From assembly GCF_021917145.1 (NCBI RefSeq), contig NC_061066.1, forward strand, positions 744,001 through 808,000: a DNA stretch of 64,000 bases, read 5' to 3'. A program made the translations under genes and the position numbers. Below, in pieces: positions 1 through 12,604 of the stretch (its first letter is position 1; every line of letters begins with the position of its first letter). The notes below the pieces were generated by a model. It did not search any database, was not told where the DNA came from, and was given only the letters and a program-made list of their open reading frames with translations. The DNA is from Hypomesus transpacificus. Lineage: Eukaryota; Chordata; Actinopteri; Osmeriformes; Osmeridae.

Positions 1-769
1 TCCACAAATCTCCTCCAGACTGCCTCGTGTCTCTGATTCCAGAGGAGCCCTTGGCTTTATATATTTTCCATTTAAGTCCATCTTGATCACCAGGCCAAAG
101 CAACAGAAAGCCGACTGATTTATCCCTCCTCCTGAGACCTGGCTGGAGGACAAGGACGTGACCTGTAAAAAAACCACACAAAATGAAAAATCAAACCAGA
201 CTGCAGTAAACGAGACTGGATGTGTGTGTTCACACATTCTTGATTTGGGCATCTGGGATTGTATTTTTGGATGAGGGATGATTGAGTGTGAGTATGTTTG
301 TGTATGCCTGCGCCCAAATGTAGGCTAGTATGTGTTTGTGTGTTTGCAGCTGTATTTCTCATCCAGCACTCTCTAGCGTGCCAGGTGTGATCTCTTGTTC
401 AGTGATTTAGGGTGAATGAGCTTTGTTGATGGTTGCAACACCTGGACAAATACCCTCCAGCATGGACAACCAGCTGCCAACGCTCCAACACCTGTGACTG
501 GACGCAGGCTGTGAGACCATATAGATATTTGGTGTTTGGGATACGTTCTGCAGGGAGGACCCTTCCCTCCTCAGCATTCCATTCCAGATATCCCCTCTCT
601 TCACGCATCCATTTTAAGCTTCCAGAGAAATCAAAGACATGGTGCCTGTCCTTTGATGTGCTCAAAGGGTGCTCCTCGGTCGTGGTCCATGTTCTGTCTG
701 GGTGTGGAAATGAGTCGTATGAGCATGTGCAACCTGGGATCAAAGCCTCGGTCCTCTTTCTCTCCTTCC

Positions 770-805
770 TTTTTTCTCTCTTCTCTCTCTCTCTCTCTCC
801 TTCCT

Positions 806-859
<54 letters not shown>

Positions 860-860
860 C
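770..860. repeat. (CT)n microsatellite
   Basis: A polypyrimidine tract of mainly CT dinucleotides with short TTTT and CCC interruptions. It lies in lhfpl3 intronic DNA. Confidence 0.95.
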
Positions 861-2073
861 CTCTCTCCTTGGCTTTTATTTGTCTATTCTCCCCCCCCCA
901 TGCCCCATCTCTTGTTCTTCCCTCTATTTCTCTCACTGCTGATCTATGCCTTATCAATCATTTGCTGGTTGTTAAACAAATCAGATTTTAGACTTCCAAT
1001 GGTTCAATTGAAAACTCAAACCCCCTTCTCCTCTCATGCCATGATCTATAATAATCTGACTGGATTCCCCCTCATCTCCTCTTATTAGTCAATACATCAT
1101 AATAGATGGCATTTGACTGGGCCTGTTACAGAGGCTATATAGTCAATGGAATATATTACCTTGGGGGTGGTATTTCTCTTGGAGACTAGTCATATTGAAA
1201 AAAACATTATCAGGTTTAAAGGGTTAGTAGATGACCTGACGGTGATGTTTGAAGTCTGTCAAACTGTACATTGAAAACTGTAAATGATTTAATCTGTACA
1301 TTTAAAACTGTTGATGAACTCAATTGGAATTCCTGTCCTTTACAGGGCAATAATGTGGTGCTGTCTGTTTGTAGTGGAGTTAAACCAGTATGGTAGGAAC
1401 TGCATGTGGCATCAGCTTGCACCATAATGGGGTCAGTCTGCAAAAGTAAAGGACTCCAACGTTCTCCAAACCAAAGGAATGAAATGACTTGATACGCCGT
1501 CGTTGCTTGGTAAAGCAGCAGAAGGAGCGTCGAGGTGCAAATGAGAGCGTGTTCACCGTGAGGAGAACACAGCTAATGATGTTGACAGAGAGCCTTCCAT
1601 CAAAGACAGCTCTGCCGACGACTGTGGGCAAGCGGAGAATACAAATGAGGGCTGAGTTGGGAGGACATCAAACAGCTCCTGTCTTCATCTAGCAGGCAGC
1701 GCAGCAGAGGTTGCTGTTTGATAAACTTAGCACAGAGACTCTGAGCATCCTTGGTGCGTGCGTGCGTGCGTTTGTGTTGATCCCAATGGAAGACGCAGAT
1801 ACTCAAGGGAGTCTGGAAAGAATTCATCTGTGTTCAGGAGTAGGTCCCTTGGGCTCCAATAACGTTCTCCCCCCTCATTTGTAAGTCAAGGTCTGTGACT
1901 AGATATTATGAGTTGGCTGTCATTGTTGTTGTTTAGTTTTTTTACTGTTGCTTGAGTCGTGTAGTCTCTTGTGTGTGAGGCCTGCGGTTCAGAGATCCCA
2001 GACTAGAGGAAGCCCTGGTAGGAGGTTGGTTTCTGTGAGCTCTGCAGTCAGTGTTCTTCGCTGCCTGGCTGGG

Positions 2074-2140
2074 GTTGCCATAGAAACGGCACACCGGCAG
2101 CGTTTGCCCGCCTCTCCCCTCCTTTCGCGATTGGCGGGAA
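2074..2140 (+). promoter_or_regulatory. X-box plus E2F/CCAAT-like motif cluster
   Basis: GTTGCCATAGAAAC at 2074-2087 closely matches the RFX X-box consensus GTTGCCATGGYAAC. About 40 bases later TTTCGCGATTGGCGGGAA (2123-2140) combines an E2F-like GGCGGGAA with an inverted CCAAT core (ATTGG). The stretch is GC-richer than its surroundings and contains several CpGs. This is a motif-level call only; it could be an intronic enhancer, an alternative promoter, or chance. Confidence 0.3.
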
Positions 2141-5123
2141 CATGGCTCGAGCCCTTGATCACGGTTATGGCCGGAAAGGTGCACTCTGGGAAGAGACTAT
2201 AGGGATGTTGAGGGTGTGTCTTCGTGATAACCATCCCGGCCATTCAGCTTCCCCCTGATCCTGTTAGGAATCACCTGGGTACACTGTTGGTACACATTCA
2301 CTTTCACTTTTCATGGCAGATGAATTCCTTCTAAGTTACTGTGAGTGGGCAACTGTGTCAGTTGGTACCTTAAGTTAAGCTATCTATCTCCTCTCTCAGG
2401 TCTTCATCGCTATGCAGAGGGGAAGAGAGAAGAGTAGTGCAAGAGAAAAGGAGGGAGAGGGAGAGAGAGGGAAGAGGGACAGGGGAAGAGATCTGCTGTC
2501 GACCCAGATCAGAGGAATATTAGACAGAGCTTCAAACGCAGCGTGTGAAGATTGAGAGAGGAGCGGACGTCTGTCAAACGTTTAGAGGAGCTGCTGAAGT
2601 CACCTGGCACCTCGAGAGCACCGTCACTCTGTTTGAGGAGGCTGGGAGAGATGACAGCTGATTCACTTTCATGTCCTGAATGGAGACGTGCTCAGGTGAT
2701 GGGACATCGTTTCTGTCAAACACATCCAACGCACAGGGACATTGTTTCAAGTGAACATCACATGTTCTTTGAATGTTTTGCCCCAAAACAAAAACATGAC
2801 CACCCTTAAGGGGGATCAGAAGCCTATTGGTGTTCATGACAACAAGCAGCTACATGCCACTGTCTTTGTTGGGACCTATCCTAATAGGCTTGCAATAACG
2901 CCTGTGCTTTTATTTCATCAAGACATTATTAGTGGTGTCTTTTTCTCTCCTCCCATATTAAGCACACATGTATGAACTCATCGTTTAATCTGAGACTGCC
3001 AGGCTCGTCACCAAGGATCCTCCTCGGTAGCAGCTTGTTACTCTGCAGGTCTGCTGGCTGCCGCTCGTAATTAATCGGAACACCTGTTCCCAATCACCTC
3101 TTATTTTCCCTCCGCCCTAGAGCTTCATGGTAAACGGTGTCCTCCGGGCAATGGTGGATGACTCTGCCTTCCTTTTGAGCATGTTGAGAGGGTGTAGTCC
3201 TACTGTCTATGTGAGAGCTGGTTTGACTGAGTGTCAGAGAAGGCACTCGTGTAGCTCGTGCCGTGTCCTGGAAGAGACCAGAGGGGAGGAAGTCGAGAGG
3301 AGGAGGGTCACAGGAGAGGGTGGAGGAGAGAGATGCCTGGGATTGACAGCAGTTATGCCACAACGTCATCATGCATGTGGACGCAGCTGACAGTTGGATC
3401 CTCATCACTCACTGTACGCATCACAGGACTGACAGCAGGCAGCCAGTCACCATGACAATGCGGCATCTGCCCCTTCTGTCAATGGGAGAAGCTAATGTGT
3501 GACATCGCAACTGTGGCGAGCCTTATTGGTGGAGTAGCTGGTCTCTCATCATTGGTGGAATGGAACTATCTAAAGCCAAGACTGCAGCAGATCAGCTAGT
3601 ATAAAATATTACTCTTAAATCCAATCTCAGCTTTCAGGAAGCTCAAAACATTAACTATTGAGCTAGATATTAGATTCATTGTATTACCTAGCATTCTGAA
3701 ACTTTGAAGCAATGTGCCTTATGAAATAGTTTAAACAGGAAACATTTAAGCTCTTGAGGATTAGCAAAATGACTTACCAATCATGTGATAAAAATATGAA
3801 GACTTGTTATAGCTCTGTCTAGTAACTGGTGATGTTGACCATTTTCATTTGTCATTGTAAAATAATCTTCATTAAGCTGCTTTTCCGGATGTGACAAATG
3901 CTGACAGGTAAAGTGCTTTGATGAGGGTAGACAGAGGTCCCTTTACGCTCTTTATGCAGATCCTTATTTTTACCATCAACAAACGTGCAGATATAAACCC
4001 TTTTACTTATTTTATTTAATCAGCAAAAATACTTTCCAGAGGGAGATCTGACTGGTGTTCTCTTACAGTTATGGTTCCAATTTTAGCTTGTACAACCTTG
4101 TGCTGAGGCCATCAGTTTGTTCCTCTGGCGTGGAAATGATGACAAGCTAATAACACTATAACTCTGAGCTACTGCCTCAGCATGGCCTGATAGTAACCAG
4201 GGCTGATGGGAGTTGCTCCAGCACTAACTGATTGGCTGGTAAATGTCATATTCAATCAATTTTATGGCGACGCCATTCCACAGGGAGCATGCAGAAACGA
4301 GCCACTCATGTATCTATACTACATGAACAGTCTGTTGTTGAGGGCTACCAAGCAGTTACATTGATCTCAACATTTAAATAAAACGAGTGTTGATGAGCCC
4401 TGACTTGAGTTGCCTGTAGTGCCGGACTTGGTCTTTGAAGTGTGCACCGTGCTTTTTCACCAGCACTCCCGTCAAGTTCTGCATTTCTGCACACCCCCTT
4501 TCTTCTTGGTCCTGTCATACGAGCTCCATTGGGATTCCAACCCTGGAACTCCTTTTCATACCTTTACTCTGTATTCCCCTCCCTCTCTGTCTTGTCATCT
4601 CCGCTGCTCGCTGTGTGCTCCATGTGTACGCCCTGTCCCCCTCCCCCTTCTGAGGGACTCACCACTGTACACACTCCATCTGTCTTCCTCTCCGTCAGCC
4701 CTGCAGACCCACACCATTCACAATCACCCACTCGCCTTAGGCCCTCTCTCTCTCTCCCCTCTTTCTTATCTATCCTCGCTCGTCCCTTCCTTTATCTGTA
4801 GTCTTTTCTTCCCTGCCTGTAGAATCTTTATCAGCCCCAGTGACAACAGAAACAAGGTGTCGGGGAGGGAAGGAGAGAAAGGACCATGCAGATGGCTTTG
4901 TGTGCCTTTGTGTGTGTGTGTTGGTCTGCATACAGAGCGACCAGACAGGAGGGCTGCTCTGGTCTGAGATACAGAGCATCGAGGGGCGGACCAGGATAAA
5001 GCCGTTCAGTGTTTCAGCACCTCACATTTGGACAGCTCCTTCCCAGTTAGAATCACTTGCGGTCATTAAATCGCAGGAATTAAAAAATAAAAAATAAAGT
5101 TTGTTGAAATGCATTATTCTTGC

Positions 5124-5131
<8 letters not shown>

Positions 5132-5157
<26 letters not shown>

Positions 5158-5158
5158 C
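5132..5158. repeat. (AT)n microsatellite
   Basis: An uninterrupted alternating TA tract within lhfpl3 intronic DNA. Confidence 0.9.
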
Positions 5159-5510
5159 AACACTGTTCCATTAATTCTCCATGAGTAATTACAATTGACA
5201 AATTCATCGGGTCATTCATAAATTTCGTGACTCATTCACTGGGTTGGCTGACTGAGCAGGCTGGTCTGAATGGAGCATTGTTAATAAGTTGGAGTGTATG
5301 CAGCAGACAGCAGCTTGTCATCCACGCCACATCTCCTGGCCTGCCTTATTACACCCAGCCATAAACACTCCCTCCCTACCCCTCAGGATGACAGAAGGAG
5401 GAGGAGAGGGAGGTGCAATGCTTGCTTTTGTCTGTCAGTTTTTGCCTCAATTAATTATCTCCCATTTGGTCTGGCTCATCCTTGCCACGCACAACACACA
5501 TCATCTCCAA

Positions 5511-5512
<2 letters not shown>

Positions 5513-5581
<69 letters not shown>
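5513..5581. repeat. (CA)n microsatellite
   Basis: About 34 uninterrupted CA units in lhfpl3 intronic DNA, followed about 100 bases later by a shorter impure GT tract (5683-5750). Confidence 0.95.
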
Positions 5582-5584
<3 letters not shown>

Positions 5585-6214
5585 CTCACGCACACAACCT
5601 CAATCACCATGGCATTTGAGCAACCACGTAGGAAGAGAGCAGAGAGCTGAGCCTGTGTTATGCTGCATGATTAAGAGCGGACTGTGTGTGTGTGGGGGTG
5701 TGTGTGTGTGTTAGTGCGTGTGTGTGGGTGTATGTGCATGTGTGTATATCATAGGGGTCCAGGTTCTGATGCCTTTTCATTAACTCAATCTGCAGGGCAC
5801 CCTCTAGGAGAAAGAGAGGGGGGAGTAGAGAGAAGGAGAGAGATACTGAGAGTGAGACGTAGAGAGTCAGAGAGAGGGAGAGTTATGGAAAGAGACCATC
5901 AGAAGTACACACCACAATGGATAATATACGGAAAGATAAATGAGCTACACTGTGCAAAAGATGTACTAACTATGTTTAACTGCATGTTCTCCTGCTCTCT
6001 GATCCCTGATGCAGAGGCAGAGCTGGCAAGCCTTTAGTGATCATGTGAGCAGGGCAGAGCAGGGGTGTCTCTTGAGAGAACACCCAGGGGAATGCTGGGA
6101 TCTGAAGTCTCCTTTGATCACTCTGCAGCCCACCCCAATCCTCCAGACCTGACTGGCAACACATGAGGGAGGGAGGGAGGCACAGTTCAGTGTGTGAACC
6201 CAGGCTGTTGACAC

Positions 6215-7170
6215 CTCCCAACTAGGGGTGTCACGATACCAAAAATTCAGTAGTCGGTGCCAATACCATTAAAATAACACGATTCTCGATGCCAATTTCG
6301 ATACCATGGTAAAAAAAAGAGGATTGTCTAAGATTCCATGTAGGCTACTTGAACCATGAACTTCTTTAAAATATTTGAAAAATAGCAAAATGTCCAACAA
6401 AGACATACAAAACATGTGCAATAGAGCATAGCACAACATAATAAAGTGCAATTAAGCCATTCAGCTAACAAGATGAACATGACATGAGTTTACCTTCCAA
6501 GCTATGGGCTAACGTTAAAACTACAGCTACAACTACAGCTAACCTAAACTATGTACATAAGCCATTTTAACACACGTGCCCACCATCTCAAACATGTAAC
6601 ATCATGTAACGTGTATTTTAGTATGACAGATTAAACAAACAGAAAAAGAGCATTCTTTGAATGTATTCAGAATTTCGCCGCGACTTCAACGAATATTGAT
6701 TTATTTTGTATGATGCCAGATGTTAGCATCGGTGCTGTGCCTCTTCTGGAACTGAATCAGAACTTGCCTTGAATTCTTTAAACAAATCCAGACGACCATC
6801 TTTCAGGTGCTTAGCTAAATTGGAAGTATTCCCCCTTGGTCTGAAGACTGCGGTAGCATTTTGTGCATAATGGCTTCTGCGGATTAATTATAACGCCACG
6901 GTCATCTGCCTCAAACGCAAACTACTTTTTTTGCCTTTCTTGTCAACAAGTCGAAGCGGGGCGATCGCTAAAGTAGCAGTTGTTATCTTGTTTTTCTTAA
7001 TGTAAACGTCGACTGGAACACTCCTGAAGGCGCAGCACCGATGCTAACATCTGGCATCGGCGCTCACGGTACTTACGGTGCTTCAAAAAAATGGGCATCG
7101 TCGGTGTTTTGTTATTTTAGCATCGGAAGGTACCGTAAGTATCGGTTCTCGTGACATCCCTACTCCCAAC
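6215..7170. mobile_element. Non-autonomous hAT DNA transposon with 8-bp target site duplication
   Basis: The element spans 6223-7162 (940 bp) and is flanked on both sides by the identical octamer CTCCCAAC (6215-6222 and 7163-7170). The left end reads TAGGGGTGTCACGATACC. The right end, reverse-complemented, reads TAGGGATGTCACGAGAACC, giving imperfect terminal inverted repeats that start TAGGG as is usual for hAT ends. An internal 29-bp inverted repeat (6712-6740 against 7030-7058) differs at one base. On the minus strand around 6736-6870 a translated stretch resembles the distal half of a hAT BED zinc finger (GNTSNLAKHLKDGRLDLF) and then hits a stop codon. The exact 8-bp duplication and end sequence support hAT assignment; the transposase is almost entirely deleted, so it cannot move on its own. 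Confidence 0.88.
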
Positions 7171-8831
7171 ACACACACTTAGTTGTATATGCAGCGTCTG
7201 ACACTGCCAGAGCAATACATTGAATCACTTTGCAACCCGTCATGGATATTTATGACTTAAATACATGCATGTAATAAATATGCATTAGGAAGTCAATGTA
7301 AGAGCATGGAAAGGCACCAATGTGTCCTTCAGAGATGACAGTGCTGGCAGTGCTCTGCCTGTTAGAGAGGAACATGCCTCACACCCAGTATCAGCCCACT
7401 GCACACACAGGTTAAGACCTTTCATCCTAAAGGTCACCTTGGCAACTGTGGATCTCTACCACAACAATCCTGTTGACCCAGCTGTTATGACACTGTGCTT
7501 TAACACCAGAACTCACACATTGAGACGGTCATAGAGGCAGCTGTTAGCCGAACATCTGCTGGGTTCACAGGTGCTAATTGGCCCAACTTACTGTCAATGC
7601 CAAGTCATTCTAAAGGTTGTCCTTCAGAACAGTTTATTATCAGACCTTCTGGAGGTTCTCTGGAGGTTCTCTGGAGGGGCTGAGGGGTTTGTCGGGTCCA
7701 TGGGAGCTCTCATTCAGATGACCTCTCCTCTATTCTCTTGTGCAGGCAGAAGGAAAGAGACAGACAGACAGACAGATTGTTGAAAGGGTGGTGTGTGTGC
7801 GCATGAAGTGTGTTCCAAAACAGTTCAGACCAACAGAAGCATCAAGTCAAATCAGTGGGAGCATTAATAATTGACCGCTCGATGGGTGAGGGCAGGCTAG
7901 CCAACCGTTTTTACAAAGACAGACAAATAGACATAGAGACAAATAGGTAGGCAGACAGATAGACACACAGACAAGCAGTATTGGATGTGGAGACAATGAA
8001 TGTGCACTGGATAAGATCAGGAGATTTTCTCTATAGACTGAAAATAACCTGGCGTATGACTTATTCTGAGTCAGAATGTAGCATCGCTCAGCATAAGTTA
8101 ACCCTGCTGTCGAGACAGTTAACACAGAAGTAACAGAAATCAGATAGCTGTTCAACTGTTAAAGATTAACCAGACATTATTGAAGTTGTCAATAGTGCAT
8201 TTCAAGTGAGTGGAGACTGGAGGCGTAGGATATGGATTAGTGTTCCTGCACTGGGATGATTATTATAGCTGCTATGATCATTATTGCCACCATTCTGCTC
8301 TGTATCACAGCATGTTTGTGTGCGCAAGAAACCAGAGATTAGAGAGAATGGGAACACAGCGGGGGTCCTGAGTCCAAACAGCTCTCTGTGCTGCTCGACT
8401 CCACACTTCCTCATAGGCCCCCTCTCCTCATTCAGCTTCCCTCGTCTCATCCCCACTCTGTCTCTACGTGACAACGTTGACCTAGAAAGAGGGCGGGAAA
8501 GAGAGAAAGAAAGATAGTGAAAGAGAGAGAGGGAAGAAGGGGGGTATTCCCAATGTCGTTTCCTGAGATTAACCATCTCTTTTTTTCATCCCTTGGAGGC
8601 TTCCATCTCCTACCTGTGTATCTGTTGTCGGTCTCCTCAGCTGTGGTTGCTCCGCCTCTGACAGCGCTAACTAGCTTTACACTCCCAGGACTGCAGACAT
8701 CCACTTGTTCCTCCCGTAATGTGGCCGCGTGATTGGATGATGTCCCCTGACAACAGTTACGGCTCCGTGCAAATGTCTGTTATTGTCAGACAGTCCCCAG
8801 AAAACAGTCATCGATAAGCCTGACAGTGAGG

Positions 8832-8888
<57 letters not shown>

Positions 8889-9085
8889 ACCGTGTCTGTC
8901 TGGTATCAAAAGGGCAAGTGGAAAGACTGCCAATGAGCTCAGGTATGGTGTGACAATCATTTGACCTTGCTCTCCATCTCTCTGTCCATTTCTTTTGAAC
9001 CCTCTATCCCTCTCCATCTGTCCCCCATCCTTTTCCTCTCCTCCTCACCCACATCTTTGGGCCCCTGTCTCTGTCCCTGTCCCAG
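7171..9085. other. lhfpl3 intronic DNA (3' part)
   Basis: I see no exon here before the acceptor at 9085. It contains short direct repeats (for example GGAGGTTCTCT twice near 7650) and a degenerate GACA/GATA tract at 7915-7975. A (GT)n microsatellite near 8830 is listed separately. Confidence 0.65.
8834..8887. repeat. (GT)n microsatellite
   Basis: About 26 uninterrupted GT units, roughly 200 bases upstream of the lhfpl3 exon acceptor. Confidence 0.95.
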
Positions 9086-9357
9086 GCACATGTCTGATCC
9101 TGGGCTGTATGATCTACCCCGACGGCTGGGACTCTGACGAGGTGAAGCGGATGTGCGGGGAGCAGACGGACAAGTACACCCTGGGGGCGTGTTCCGTCCG
9201 CTGGGCCTACATCCTGGCCATCATGGGCATCATGGACGCCCTCATCCTCTCCTTTCTGGCCTTCGTGCTGGGGAACCGCCAGGACGGCCTGATGGCAGAC
9301 GATCTGCTGGGAGACAGTAAGGACCTCAGCCTGCCTTTAGAGCAACTAAGACTTTAG
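9086..9357 (+). CDS. lhfpl3: LHFPL tetraspan subfamily member 3, 3' coding exon (partial gene)
   Basis: This encodes the C-terminal part of an LHFPL family protein, a four-helix membrane protein of the claudin-like superfamily. Its relatives act as auxiliary subunits of neuronal receptors and channels; LHFPL4 is the GABA-A receptor partner. The acceptor is at 9085 (CCCAG). The translation contains the family signature [18 protein letters not shown], then [12 protein letters not shown], then the last membrane helix (about [20 protein letters not shown]), and then [12 protein letters not shown]. The [10 protein letters not shown] segment fits LHFPL3 better than LHFPL4, as I recall the families. 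Upstream exons for the first three helices lie outside the window. The frame can be read to a TAG at 9355-9357, adding a tail ending EQLRL, but a good donor (A|GTAAGG at 9314-9320) occurs where family members usually splice, so the true C-terminus is uncertain. The gene converges on kmt2e, as in human 7q22. Confidence 0.9.
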
Positions 9358-12300
9358 GCTCACCTGCTCCATTCACAACCTGCCTTGAGACACTCGGAGC
9401 AGTAGTGTCTCCATGTTCACCTGGTTGAAACGCAGTGAAGCTTAGCTTCGTTATATGGTGTTGTGTCAGGAGAACAGTTTGGGAAGATTAACCATGGTAA
9501 CTCACGACTGTAAAATCCTATTGGCAATTAGTACTATAGCTTCAGACCCTGGTGTTTTGGTGACACAGCTGCAAAACCTCCCTTCAAAGCAAAAGCAACA
9601 GCCAGTGAATTCCATGGGGTGTACATCAAAGCTGCCTACTGCACCTCTTTATCTAAACTCGAAATACCCCACAGAAACAGGGGATGTTAGAAATTCTAAA
9701 TGTGTCTCTTTATACAGGTATTCTGAGCATAATTTCACACATAGAAGTCAGCCATTTGAATATATCAGATGCGTGTTACATAGCACCTGCCTGCTGACAT
9801 CACCACTGGTTTTATTGGATGGCTGAGGAGCGGAACGGAAGCATGAGCAAGACAAGGACAAAAGACTGTGTCTGAAAACAACATCAACATGATGAAAAGA
9901 CACAGGAAGAATGAGCGATATAGCGAGGGAATGACAGCAAAGCAGGGAATTGAGCAGGAGCTGGGGTTAATTGAAGCCTGCAGCCACTGGACGGAATCAT
10001 GAATTACTAATGGTTGTTTACACAGCTTGCACTCAGCCTGCCTAAATTAATCACAGGAGCGCCATCACCCTGGACTGAGTATCCCATTATCAGCCGTAGG
10101 AGAGAGGGGCGAGAGAGGTAGGAGAAGGGTTGGAGATAATGCAGGATGGTGTGCAACTTCTATTGAATCTCATGTTCGGTATGCAAAGGGATACAATTGA
10201 TGAGCATAAATCTTAAATTCAGACACTGTTCTTCAATTACTTAACGTCAGTTCCCCAGTGAATCACAAGGCCTGTCTACAGACCTACCTGTCTCTGGGGT
10301 ACTCCAGGTGCCATCTGATTTATTGCTTCATTACAGTGATGAGTCAGTCAACTGATATACTATGTTTGCAAATGAGATATCTGAGGCACGTACATAGATG
10401 TTTTCTGTGATTGGCCTTACCACACTGCCACCTTCCGGCGATCACTTGAACTGCAGCTCCACATCCTGCTAGCTGGATATCCCAATGTTGCATGCTTACA
10501 TCTTCTCTTTCTCTCCACAGAGAGTGGTAATGCCTAACACAGTGGTACACACGGGTAAGAAGTCTTGCTGAGGATATTTCTAAATATCTCATTTCACTGT
10601 TCTCTCTGTTTCTAATCTGTGTCTGAAGTGATTCCATGAGCAGATTGAACAGTTCAGTTGATGTCCACAGGTGTTGGAGCCTATGGGAAGCGTTGATGTC
10701 CTGTTCCATCTTAAACCAGTCACCCCCTGGAGGATGGAGGGCTGCCGTTGGGGGAAAGGAAAGAACATCAAAGAGAGAAATAGACCCATTATGTCAAGAA
10801 GGAACTACTCACTCACTGAATAGTCAAATGTAAAATCACAACTATTCTCATGTAGGCCTACATCTAGATACTGACATTCCATCCAATAACCTTTATGGGT
10901 TAAGAACTTCTTTCTATATCACCTGTGACGTCTGTGATTTTCAACTGTGCCGACAGTTGATAATTGTGTCATAATTGTGTTATACTAGTATTCCGTAGCA
11001 GTCAATTCTGCACAGTCCAGGGGATTCTTTCCAAGCTACTGGTCAACATTGTAGCCTTTACTTGGCTGTGAACTATCAGACTGGACAACACAGGGGTGGG
11101 AGCTGTGAAGACTCTACACTGTTTGGCCTTGAGAGCCACCGTACCATGATGTCGCCGTACCGTGAGCAGACTGCTGGAAATCACTACATACTAAATGGAA
11201 GACAGTGACAGTCACACTGAACACTACTTCATGGAAGAAAAATAAATGTCCACTGTAAATGAAAAAATGAATTGTGATAGATTCAGTTAAAAAATACAGT
11301 ATTGAGGATAGGAAAATATATGAAATGTGTTAAATATATACTGTATATATTCAGTGTATTGAATGTATTTTGTTTTGACTTTGACCTTTACAGTGTTGAT
11401 GCAGTATTTGAAAGCTACTGGTCTATTTCAGTGTGTGCCATACCGCATTATCAGCCAGAATTGTCTTAGTGAAGAGAAAAAAAACACAAAAAAAACAGTC
11501 ATTTTCTGTTTAGGCTGTTGCTTCTATTGCCTGTTCTTAATTGGACCAAGGAGAAAACGTCCAACACTATATAGGACGTAGTTACTGTATGAGGAGAGCT
11601 TATCTATGCCAGATTCAGTATTGCAGTATTCAGCCCGTGTCCAGTTGTGGTTGGTACTCACTGTAACGTAACGTAACACAACTCTGTTACATGTGTGTTA
11701 CTTGTGTGATCCAAGTATATGTGCCTACTTCTCTTGTCTGAGGGCTTTGTGGCAAAAATGGACATCTTTCCATCCATGATGTGGATTATTTCTGGAAATG
11801 ATGGGCTTCCTTGGATCCAGGATATGTGTGACTGTAATGTGTCCACTCATGCTGGAAGGCTCCCATTTCTCCGACAGTCACCGTGACCCTTACATTCACA
11901 AACTGAAGTTATTACTAGTGTATTCAACGTGGACATTTTGATGAACCATAACAAGACTAACAGCTGTTCCAACCTTTATAACATTCATCCTGTCTACATG
12001 TGTAAATATTCCATGAAAAAAAATATATAGAAAAACACAGATTAATAAATTTGTCTTTAATCCTGACTGTCAATTTCTTACTGTGAAACAATACATGAAA
12101 CAAAACAAACCTTTCTTCTAGATAAAACGATACCACTACATACAATTGGTGCTTGGAAATACTGGATTGTCCCATCTAGTTAGACAGAAACAGGAACAAG
12201 TGTGTACTCTGCAATTGTAAAGAGTCCTTTTAAATCATTGACGTTCATTAAAATGCATTCATAAGCACAGTGTGCAAGATCAAAGACAAATTTGAGCCCA

Positions 12301-12600
12301 TCTGGTCATCTGAACAACCCTTTGCCAGTTACCCAATCAGGATAGGCAATTATGCCAGCCAATGTGCTTTTTGTGGAAAAGCACTGAAAATTCAACATGA
12401 CCAGACATGTCGTATCAAATGAACTGAGGCTGTCTCATGTCCCTGACGAGCCCTATGGTGTAATGAGCCTTTCTCTGAAAGGCTGCAGATGACCTTTGAC
12501 CTTTCAGTGTACATCCGTCACCAGCCTGACAGCAAAGACAGCCCCAGGACCCACCGCTACTTACCCCCTTCCAAAAACGCACACACACGACACCACCAGT
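9358..12600 (+). other. lhfpl3 3' region / possible last exon
   Basis: I recognise no further protein here. A strong polypyrimidine tract and acceptor (CTTTCTCTCCACAG) ends at 10520. Spliced to the donor near 9314 it would give only a few codons (KSGNA) before a stop. Candidate plus-strand poly(A) signals AATAAA occur at 11241-11246 and 12044-12049. The region is otherwise AT-rich unique sequence. Confidence 0.4.
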
Positions 12601-12604
12601 GGTA

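Larger units (their letters stand above)
1..6222. other. lhfpl3 intronic DNA (5' part)
   Basis: I see no protein-coding exon here. The region lies upstream of the lhfpl3 exon at 9086, and the earlier lhfpl3 exons, which encode the N-terminal membrane helices, are not in this window, so most or all of it should be intron. Open frames at 399-990, 4410-4970 and 5289-6037 are low-complexity translations of CT, CA or GA runs and are not gene-like. The sequence holds microsatellites and one small cluster of promoter-like motifs near 2074-2140, described separately. Confidence 0.7.

Noticed and set aside
433..990. Overlapping frames rich in Ser-Leu or Arg-Glu around 433-990
   Set aside because: They read through the (CT)n microsatellite in all phases and show no protein-like composition.
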